Program-made: the position numbers and the translations under genes | Assembly (NCBI GenBank): GCA_023230125.1 | Contig: JALNXZ010000127.1 | Coordinates: forward strand, 1-5,224 | Length of the DNA: 5,224 bases | Direction of reading: 5' to 3' | Source: Bacteroidales bacterium | Lineage (GTDB): Bacteria > Bacteroidota > Bacteroidia > Bacteroidales > UBA1402 | In this document: piece by piece, positions 1-5,224 of the stretch | How positions within the stretch are numbered: position 1 is the first letter of the stretch | Layout of the letters: each line of letters opens with the position of its first letter | The notes under the pieces: generated by a model | The model's database searches: none | What the model saw: only the letters and a program-made list of their open reading frames with translations | Told to the model about the DNA's origin: nothing

Positions 1-332
1 TTTCACATGGTAAAAAAGCCGGTGAAATCAACTACATTTTTTGTTCTGACGCAAGGATTCTAGAGGTAAACAATCAATATCTGCACCACGACTATTATAC
101 GGATATCATCACTTTTGACTACTCAGGGCAAGTCAAGATTTCAGGCGATATATACATTGGTATTGAAACAGTTGAATCCAATGCCAGAATGATTGGTCTT
201 TCTTATGACTCCGAACTGAAAAGAGTCATCATTCATGGTATTCTTCATCTTTGTGGATTTAAAGATAAAACACCTGAAACCGAAATAATAATGCATCAGA
301 AGGAAGATGAAGCATTAAAAATATATATTTAG
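1..332 (+). CDS. ybeY: Endoribonuclease YbeY (rRNA maturation factor), 3' part
   Basis: This is the last 109 residues of YbeY; the gene runs off the left edge, the frame is read from base 3, and the stop is TAG at 330-332. YbeY is a cytoplasmic metal-dependent endoribonuclease involved in 16S rRNA 3'-end maturation and 70S ribosome quality control. The family core is visible: a strand with ISGDIYIG, then the helix VIIHGILHLCGFKD carrying the metal site. Family proteins are usually about 140-160 residues, so roughly 30-45 N-terminal residues are missing. The usual motif is H-x3-H-x5-H; here the first two histidines (codons at 234 and 246) are present, but the third position is Asp (codon at 264). 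I believe this is a Bacteroidota-type variant rather than damage, since the frame is open and the rest is conserved. mnmG follows after 28 bp, which suggests cotranscription. Confidence 0.9.
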   Translation, partial: SHGKKAGEINYIFCSDARILEVNNQYLHHDYYTDIITFDYSGQVKISGDIYIGIETVESNARMIGLSYDSELKRVIIHGILHLCGFKDKTPETEIIMHQKEDEALKIYI

Positions 333-360
333 AATCCTGTATATCAATATTATATAAATA

Positions 361-2235
361 ATGAAGTTTAATTTCGACGTCATAGTGATCGGGGCAGGAC
401 ATGCAGGCTGTGAAGCTGCGTCGGCGGCAGCCAATCTAGGGTCCCAGACCTTACTGATCACAATGGACATGAACAAAATAGCACAGATGAGCTGCAATCC
501 TGCCATCGGAGGCATTGCAAAAGGTCAGATTGTGCGTGAGATTGATGCACTCGGTGGACAAACAGGAATTGTAACCGACAAGACCGCTATTCAATTTCGT
601 ATGTTGAATCGATCAAAAGGTCCAGCCATGTGGAGTCCAAGGTCACAAAGCGACCGACAAAAATTTATTCTCACCTGGAGAGAGACCCTTGAAAACACTG
701 ATAATCTTTACATCTGGCAAGATACAGCCAAGAGCTTTTTCTTTGAAAACGGGGCAGTGACGGGTGTAAAAACAACGATGGATGTGGAGTTTCATGCCAA
801 ATGTGTTGTCCTTACGACAGGGACCTTCCTAAACGGCTTGATCCATATCGGACGGACACAATTTTCAGGTGGGCGAATGTCAGAACCTGCTTCAATTGGA
901 TTAACCGAACAATTGAGAAATATCGGTTTCACAACAGACAGGATGAAAACAGGAACACCAGTCCGTATTGACGGAAGAAGCGTTCACTTCGATGAAATGG
1001 AAGAGCAATTGGGTGAAAATGACTTTCATAAATTCTCCTATCTAGACTTTAAACCGCGTCAACTCAAACAAAGAAACTGCTGGATATGTTTTACCAATGA
1101 GAATGTTCATGACATTTTACGCAACGGGTTGTCTGATTCACCTCTTTTTAATGGACAAATTAAAAGTATTGGTCCCCGGTATTGCCCCAGCATAGAAACC
1201 AAGATTTTCACTTTTGCCGATAAAACCTATCACCAATTGTTTCTCGAACCAGAAGGAGAAACCACCTGGGAATATTATCTCAATGGATTTTCTTCTTCTC
1301 TACCATTGGAGATACAATTGAATGCGTTAAAGGAAATTCCTTGTTTCCGTGATGTACATATTTATCGTCCTGGCTATGCCATCGAGTATGACTATTTTGA
1401 CCCTACCCAACTCAAACACACGCTTGAAACCAAGTTGATAAAGAACCTGTTTTTTGCCGGTCAAATCAATGGAACTACTGGTTATGAAGAAGCCGCAGGT
1501 CAAGGAATCATTGCAGGAATCAATGCACATCAGAACTGCTCAAATGCAGTGCCATTCATTTTAGCACGGGACGAGGCATATATTGGCGTATTAATCGATG
1601 ATTTGGTCACAAAAGGGGTTGATGAACCATACCGGATGTTCACATCCAGAGCAGAGCATCGAATTCTTTTACGGCAGGATGATGCAGACGTGCGTTTGAC
1701 AGAAAAGGCTTATCAGCTCGGTTTGGCCAAATCTGACCGCTATCAGCTTTTAAAAGACAAAAAAAAACAGATAGACAACCTACTCCATTTTTGTAACAAC
1801 TATTCCATCAAAGCCAAATACATCAATGACGCTTTGGAGGAACTTGACACGACACCATTGAAACAAGGCGTGAGATTGACAGATCTTCTGCTCCGCCCAC
1901 AGTTAAATTTCGAGAATCTCCAAGAATATATTCCTGCACTTAAAAGTGAACTTGAAAAAATAACAGATAGGAAAGAAGAGACTATTGAAGCTACAGAAAT
2001 ACGTATTAAATATCAAGGCTATATTGAAAGAGAAAGAGGGATCGCTGATAAAATACATCGACTCGATAATATCCTGATTGTAGACAAATTTGACTACCAA
2101 AACATTCATACACTTTCTATTGAAGCCAGACAAAAATTGAGCAGGATTCAACCTGAGACCATTGGGCAAGCCAGCAGAATTCCTGGAATTTCGCCGAATG
2201 ACATCAACATACTGCTCGTATTATTAGGGAGATAG
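361..2235 (+). CDS. mnmG: tRNA uridine-5-carboxymethylaminomethyl(34) synthesis enzyme MnmG (GidA)
   Basis: MnmG is the FAD-dependent partner of the GTPase MnmE. Together they install the (carboxymethyl)aminomethyl group on U34 of tRNAs that read split codon boxes, which aids decoding accuracy. The 624-residue product has the normal family length. Visible features are the N-terminal dinucleotide-binding loop GAGHAGCEAA (11-20), the SCNPAIGG segment with Cys45, the first family signature GPRYCPSIETK (271-281) with Cys275, equivalent to the catalytic Cys277 of E. coli, and the second signature starting AGQINGTTGYEEAAGQG (366-382). The C-terminus ends in the helical MnmE/tRNA-binding region (ISPNDINILLVLLGR). 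The start ATG at 361 puts the first beta strand (FDVIVIGAG) directly at the N-terminus, as expected. The leader at 333-360 is almost all A/T with no Shine-Dalgarno, as is common in Bacteroidota. mnmE is not in the window. A run of nine A at 1759-1767 is in frame and leaves the gene intact. Confidence 0.98.
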   Translation: MKFNFDVIVIGAGHAGCEAASAAANLGSQTLLITMDMNKIAQMSCNPAIGGIAKGQIVREIDALGGQTGIVTDKTAIQFRMLNRSKGPAMWSPRSQSDRQKFILTWRETLENTDNLYIWQDTAKSFFFENGAVTGVKTTMDVEFHAKCVVLTTGTFLNGLIHIGRTQFSGGRMSEPASIGLTEQLRNIGFTTDRMKTGTPVRIDGRSVHFDEMEEQLGENDFHKFSYLDFKPRQLKQRNCWICFTNENVHDILRNGLSDSPLFNGQIKSIGPRYCPSIETKIFTFADKTYHQLFLEPEGETTWEYYLNGFSSSLPLEIQLNALKEIPCFRDVHIYRPGYAIEYDYFDPTQLKHTLETKLIKNLFFAGQINGTTGYEEAAGQGIIAGINAHQNCSNAVPFILARDEAYIGVLIDDLVTKGVDEPYRMFTSRAEHRILLRQDDADVRLTEKAYQLGLAKSDRYQLLKDKKKQIDNLLHFCNNYSIKAKYINDALEELDTTPLKQGVRLTDLLLRPQLNFENLQEYIPALKSELEKITDRKEETIEATEIRIKYQGYIERERGIADKIHRLDNILIVDKFDYQNIHTLSIEARQKLSRIQPETIGQASRIPGISPNDINILLVLLGR

Positions 2236-2241
2236 ATCAAT

Positions 2242-2257
2242 TGTTCCACGTGGAACA
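2242..2257. promoter_or_regulatory. parS: Putative parS centromere site (ParB binding)
   Basis: The sequence TGTTCCACGTGGAACA is a perfect 16-bp palindrome in the 36-bp gap between mnmG and apt. It matches the widely conserved chromosomal parS consensus TGTTnCACGTGnAACA at every defined position. ParB binds such sites as a dimer, spreads using CTP, and loads SMC to help segregate origins. parS sites cluster near oriC in most bacteria, and mnmG (gidA) is itself often origin-proximal, so the context is consistent. The two 8-bp arms leave no loop and no T-run follows, so a terminator is unlikely. The call rests on sequence match alone; parA and parB are not in the window. Confidence 0.85.
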
Positions 2258-2271
2258 TTAAAATAAAGACC

Positions 2272-2796
2272 ATGATGACAGAAGACATTAAAAACTCCAT
2301 CCGGAATATTCCGGATTTTCCAATTAAGGGTATCCAGTTCAAAGACATAACGACAGCTTTGAAGGATGGAAAAATTCTGCATAAGATAGCAGAAGAAATG
2401 TATGACCTATACAAAAACAAAGGAATAACAAAAATTGTAGGCATCGAATCAAGAGGCTTTATCATGGGAGCAATACTCGCAGAGAAATTGGGTGTAGGGT
2501 TTGTTCCCATCCGTAAAAAAGGGAAACTGCCTGCAGAGACCAATGCCGTATCCTACGAAAAAGAATATGGCATTGATGAAATTGAGATGCATAAAGATGC
2601 GTTAATACCTGAAGATGTCGTTTTGGTTCATGATGATTTACTTGCCACAGGTGGTACCATGTTGGCGGCAGAAAAATTAATCAGGCAATTCGGTATCAAA
2701 GAATTATATATTCACTTTATCATTGAGCTGGATGAATTAAAAGGCAGGGAACTATTTGAAAATCCGGGAAAGGTTGAATCCATGGTCCATTTCTAA
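2272..2796 (+). CDS. apt: Adenine phosphoribosyltransferase
   Basis: Apt is a cytoplasmic salvage enzyme that makes AMP and pyrophosphate from adenine and PRPP. The 174-residue product has the family's usual length. Motifs in order are IPDFPIKGIQFKDITT (13-28), the hallmark N-terminal stretch; ESRGFIMG (59-66); the flexible-loop region RKKGKLPAET (81-90) leading to YEKEYG; and the PRPP-binding loop VVLVHDDLLATGGT (116-129) with the acidic pair Asp121-Asp122. His120 precedes the acidic pair where many homologues have another residue, which I regard as ordinary variation. Translation could begin at either of two adjacent ATG codons (2272 or 2275). No Shine-Dalgarno is seen; the leader is A-rich (TTAAAATAAAG). 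The gene follows the parS-like palindrome by 14 bp, and uvrC starts 19 bp after its stop. Apt has no direct link to repair or tRNA work; it appears to share a housekeeping transcript. Confidence 0.97.
   Translation: MMTEDIKNSIRNIPDFPIKGIQFKDITTALKDGKILHKIAEEMYDLYKNKGITKIVGIESRGFIMGAILAEKLGVGFVPIRKKGKLPAETNAVSYEKEYGIDEIEMHKDALIPEDVVLVHDDLLATGGTMLAAEKLIRQFGIKELYIHFIIELDELKGRELFENPGKVESMVHF
2299..2316. repeat. Perfect 18-bp palindrome inside the 5' end of apt
   Basis: ATCCGGAATATTCCGGAT is its own reverse complement over 18 bp and is aligned exactly with apt codons 10-15 (Ile-Arg-Asn-Ile-Pro-Asp). It begins 41 bp after the parS-like site. The encoded residues overlap the conserved IPDFP motif, so protein constraint explains part of the sequence, but the palindrome also depends on the synonymous codons chosen. 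It could be a protein-binding site, a weak mRNA stem near the apt start, or chance. The palindrome itself is certain; any function is not shown. Confidence 0.6.
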
Positions 2797-2815
2797 ACGG
2801 TATAAAAACCAATAC

Positions 2816-4642
2816 ATGAAAAGCCTCTACCCTATTTCTGGAGCTCTTCAGGAGCAGTTGGACAGAATACCTGAAAATCCCGGGGTCTATCAATATTTTG
2901 ATGAAGCCGGGACAATCATCTATGTGGGTAAGGCGATAAATCTTAAAAGGCGTGTTCATTCCTATTTTCTCAAAGACCATGAGGATTCACCCAAAACACG
3001 AATTCTTGTCAAAAAGATTCGAGACTTGAAATATATTGTCGTCGAAACAGAAGAAGACGCACTTCTATTAGAAAACAATCTCATCAAGGAATTTCACCCA
3101 AGATATAATGTCTTATTAAAAGATGACAAGACATACCCAAGCATTTGCATCAAAAAAGAGAACTTCCCAAGAATCTTCCAAACAAGGAACATTGTTCACG
3201 ACGGATCTGAATATTTCGGTCCATATAGTTCAATACCGATGGTCAGGACCATGCTTGATCTGATCAAAAAAATCTATCCAATCCGAAACTGTAAACTTCC
3301 ACTGCTTGAAAGTGCCATCAAACAGGGGAAATACAAAACCTGTCTTGAATATCAAATCAAGAAATGTTATGGTCCATGTGAAGGATTGCAAAGTGAAAAG
3401 GAATACAATGATAATATTCAGCAAATCAGGGAAATATTAAAAGGGAACATCCGATCTATCAGCAAGCTGCTTCTTGACAAAATGCAGGCACTAGCCAAAG
3501 GGCTGCAGTTTGAAGAAGCACAGAAAATCAAGGAAAAATACGAATTGATCGAACAGTACAGAAGCAAATCAGCCATCGTCAATTCAGGTTTACACAATAT
3601 AGAAGTATTCTCTTTTGACGAGACCGAACAATCGGCCATCATCAATTACCTCTATCTCGTAAACAGCTGTATTGTCAGAGGGATGACCTTTGAATATAAA
3701 AAACGGTTAGAGGAGGAGAAAGAGGCCTTGTTGAGTACTGCTATTTATGAAATGCGACACCGATTCAACAGTCATGCAAAAGAAATTATCGTTCCATTTC
3801 TCCCAGAAGTGGTTTTGGAAAATGTGACGTTTACAGTACCTCAGAGAGGTGATAAGAAAATTATTCTTGATTTCTCACACCAAAATGTCAGGCAATATAA
3901 GTTTGACATGCTCAAACAACAAGAAAAGCTGAATCCAGAACAGCGTACTACACGCATATTAACTACGGTCAAAAAGGATTTGAACCTTCATGAATTACCT
4001 CGCCACATAGAGTGTTTTGATAATTCAAACATACAAGGAAGTTTTCCGGTTTCTTCATGTGTGGTCTTCAAGAATGCCAAACCCTCCAAGAAAGAATATC
4101 GACATTTCAACATTAAGACAGTTGAAGGACCTGATGATTTTGCTTCCATGGAAGAAGTGCTGAAAAGGCGATACCGAAGACTGTTGGAAGAAGGTCAAAC
4201 TTTGCCGCAATTGGTCATTGTCGATGGAGGAAAAGGGCAGTTGTCATCAGCAGTAACAGCCTTAAAATCAGTAGAAGTCTTTGACAAATTACAAGTGATA
4301 GGAATCGCAAAAAATCTGGAAGAACTCTTTTTCCCCTTTGACCCGGTTCCGTTGTATTTGGATAAAAACTCTGAAACACTAAGACTTATCCAACAATTAA
4401 GGGATGAAGCACATAGATTTGGTATCGCACACCACCGAAAAAGACGCAGTAAGAACCAGATCCTTTCAGAACTGGACGAAATACCAGGTATTGGAAAAAG
4501 GGCGAAGACACTACTTTTAAAACAATTCAAAAGTGTCAAACAAATCAGGGAAGCGAATAGAGAAGACATCGAAAAGATAGTCGGGAAATCCAAAGCAGAG
4601 AAAATAATCGTATTTTTGCACTCAAAGAAAGTGAATGAATGA
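2816..4642 (+). CDS. uvrC: Excinuclease ABC subunit C (UvrC)
   Basis: UvrC makes both incisions around a lesion in nucleotide excision repair, acting on the UvrB-DNA complex. With the ATG at 2816 the protein has 608 residues, typical for the family. Domains in order are: an N-terminal GIY-YIG nuclease (about 18-95; GVY at 23-25, YVG at 36-38, Glu86), which makes the 3' cut; a cysteine cluster C159-x16-C176-x7-C184-x3-C188, the probable [4Fe-4S] site; a UVR/UvrB-binding helix pair (about 213-248); an RNase H-like nuclease for the 5' cut with Asp402 (FDNSN), Asp470 (VDGGKGQL) and His533 (EAHRF); and tandem helix-hairpin-helix motifs at the C-terminus (about 551-600). The frame stays open upstream to a TTG at 2756, which would add 20 residues and overlap apt. 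The ATG is preferred because it gives normal length and leaves apt intact. The stop overlaps the dtd start by 4 bp. Confidence 0.97.
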   Translation: MKSLYPISGALQEQLDRIPENPGVYQYFDEAGTIIYVGKAINLKRRVHSYFLKDHEDSPKTRILVKKIRDLKYIVVETEEDALLLENNLIKEFHPRYNVLLKDDKTYPSICIKKENFPRIFQTRNIVHDGSEYFGPYSSIPMVRTMLDLIKKIYPIRNCKLPLLESAIKQGKYKTCLEYQIKKCYGPCEGLQSEKEYNDNIQQIREILKGNIRSISKLLLDKMQALAKGLQFEEAQKIKEKYELIEQYRSKSAIVNSGLHNIEVFSFDETEQSAIINYLYLVNSCIVRGMTFEYKKRLEEEKEALLSTAIYEMRHRFNSHAKEIIVPFLPEVVLENVTFTVPQRGDKKIILDFSHQNVRQYKFDMLKQQEKLNPEQRTTRILTTVKKDLNLHELPRHIECFDNSNIQGSFPVSSCVVFKNAKPSKKEYRHFNIKTVEGPDDFASMEEVLKRRYRRLLEEGQTLPQLVIVDGGKGQLSSAVTALKSVEVFDKLQVIGIAKNLEELFFPFDPVPLYLDKNSETLRLIQQLRDEAHRFGIAHHRKRRSKNQILSELDEIPGIGKRAKTLLLKQFKSVKQIREANREDIEKIVGKSKAEKIIVFLHSKKVNE

Positions 4643-5091
4643 GAGCAGTCATACAAAGGGTGTCCAAGGCCAGTGTTGAAATTAAAGGACAAATTAACGG
4701 GAGCATTGAACAGGGCCTACTCGTCCTAATTGGAATCGAAGACGCTGATAATCAAGATGATATTGAATGGCTTGCCAAAAAAATCATTCAACTCCGTATC
4801 TTCAGCGATGAAGCAGGGTTAATGAATAAGTCCATCCTCGACATTAACGGCAACATATTATTAATCAGTCAATTTACGTTGTTTGGACAAACAAAGAAAG
4901 GAAACAGGCCCTCCTTTATCAGAGCCAGCAAACCAGACATTGCCATTCCTCTCTATGAAAACTTCTTTAAAGAACTGAGTTCCTGTCTTGGAAAAGAAGT
5001 ACAAACCGGAATTTTCGGTGCAGACATGCAAATTTCACTCATCAATGACGGACCCGTAACCATCATGATTGACACCAAAAATAAAGAATAA
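4639..5091 (+). CDS. dtd: D-aminoacyl-tRNA deacylase
   Basis: Dtd hydrolyses the ester bond between a D-amino acid (and, in many species, glycine misacylated to tRNA-Ala) and its tRNA, which frees the tRNA and keeps D-residues out of proteins. The 150-residue product is full length for the bacterial family. It starts with the typical MRAVIQRVSKASV and contains SQFTLF (77-82) with Thr80, KKGNRPSF (86-93), and NDGPVT (136-141). The last of these carries the Gly138-Pro139 pair that forms the cross-subunit chiral-selectivity filter of the homodimer. Its ATG overlaps the uvrC stop as ATGA, indicating coupled translation within one transcript. Its stop is followed at once by the ATG of the MazG-like gene. 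No key residue is missing. Confidence 0.97.
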   Translation: MRAVIQRVSKASVEIKGQINGSIEQGLLVLIGIEDADNQDDIEWLAKKIIQLRIFSDEAGLMNKSILDINGNILLISQFTLFGQTKKGNRPSFIRASKPDIAIPLYENFFKELSSCLGKEVQTGIFGADMQISLINDGPVTIMIDTKNKE

Positions 5092-5224
5092 ATGACTCTA
5101 GAAGAAGCTCAAAAAAAAGTAGACGAATGGATCAAGACCTATGGTTTGCGTTACTTCAGCGAACTTACCAATATGGCCATTCTCACCGAAGAAGTTGGTG
5201 AAGTTGCACGCATCATGGCGCGCA
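5092..5224 (+). CDS. MazG-like nucleotide pyrophosphohydrolase, 5' part
   Basis: Only the first 44 codons are in the window; the gene runs off the right edge. The start ATG directly follows the dtd stop (TAAATG), so the two are almost certainly cotranscribed and probably translationally coupled. The visible N-terminus (MTLEEAQKKVDEWI, then YFSELTNMAILTEEVGEVAR) resembles the all-alpha NTP pyrophosphohydrolases of the MazG family. The EEVGE segment (residues 33-37) fits the first half of the family's metal-binding motif (ExxE). The second half (ExxD) would lie beyond the edge and cannot be checked. Enzymes of this group convert non-canonical or surplus NTPs or dNTPs to monophosphates and pyrophosphate, which would suit the repair and translation-quality genes beside it. 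The exact substrate cannot be told from this fragment. A run of eight A (5111-5118) is in frame. Confidence 0.8.
   Translation, partial: MTLEEAQKKVDEWIKTYGLRYFSELTNMAILTEEVGEVARIMAR

Noticed and set aside
324..331. TATATTTA as a Bacteroidota -7 promoter element (TAnnTTTG) ahead of mnmG
   Set aside because: The final G is missing, no TTG lies at the expected upstream spacing, and the stretch is the A/T-rich end of ybeY. The evidence is too weak to call a promoter.
1759..1767. Run of nine A in mnmG as a programmed frameshift site
   Set aside because: The reading frame is intact through the run, encodes a normal Lys-rich helix, and the full-length product matches the family. No alternative product is apparent.
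2242..2257. The palindrome as an intrinsic terminator after mnmG
   Set aside because: The arms meet with no loop, the stem would be short, and no T-run follows. The exact match to the parS consensus is the better explanation.
2148..2543. Minus-strand open frame of 131 codons across the mnmG-apt junction, with MFHVEQ within it
   Set aside because: It is antisense to the mnmG end and to apt. The FHVEQ stretch is simply the parS-like palindrome translated, and the product resembles no known family.
2756..2815. Upstream TTG start for uvrC adding 20 residues
   Set aside because: It would overlap apt by 41 bp and add a segment with no resemblance to UvrC N-termini. The ATG at 2816 gives the normal length.
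3188..3200. Second parS-like site (GAACATTGTTCACG) inside uvrC
   Set aside because: It lacks the CACGTG core and matches only fragments of the consensus; a short chance inverted repeat in coding sequence.
4195..4692. Minus-strand open frame of 165 codons opposite the 3' end of uvrC and the start of dtd
   Set aside because: It lies antisense to two well-supported genes, has low-complexity Ser/Phe/Leu-rich content typical of a reverse-frame shadow, and has no recognisable domain.

Overview
This window holds seven genes, all on the + strand and tightly packed. It is most likely from a member of the Bacteroidota, probably Bacteroidales-like. Four things suggest this: moderately AT-rich DNA; A/T-rich translation leaders with no convincing Shine-Dalgarno sequence before any gene; a YbeY variant whose third metal-ligand histidine is replaced by Asp; and the gene order ybeY-mnmG-apt-uvrC-dtd-MazG-like, which I recall from that phylum. 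The taxonomic call is inference; no rRNA or other diagnostic marker is present.

Layout: the 3' part of ybeY (1-332), mnmG (361-2235), apt (2272-2796), uvrC (ATG at 2816, to 4642), dtd (4639-5091) and the 5' end of a MazG-like nucleotide pyrophosphohydrolase (5092 to the window edge). The longest gap between genes is 36 bp. uvrC and dtd overlap by 4 bp (ATGA), and dtd abuts the last gene (TAAATG). No terminator-like hairpin with a T-run and no clear internal promoter was found, so the region reads as one polycistronic unit that is open at both ends.

The genes cover RNA quality and nucleotide upkeep: rRNA maturation (YbeY), wobble-uridine modification (MnmG), removal of D-amino acids from tRNA (Dtd), adenine salvage (Apt), nucleotide excision repair (UvrC) and probable nucleotide hydrolysis (MazG-like). 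All are housekeeping families, and every complete one keeps its expected key residues.

The most notable non-coding element is a perfect 16-bp palindrome, TGTTCCACGTGGAACA (2242-2257), in the mnmG-apt gap. It matches the consensus of parS, the ParB centromere site, and suggests an origin-proximal position. A second perfect palindrome of 18 bp (2299-2316) lies 41 bp downstream, inside the start of apt. I saw no mobile element, CRISPR array, RNA gene or undescribed multi-gene system.
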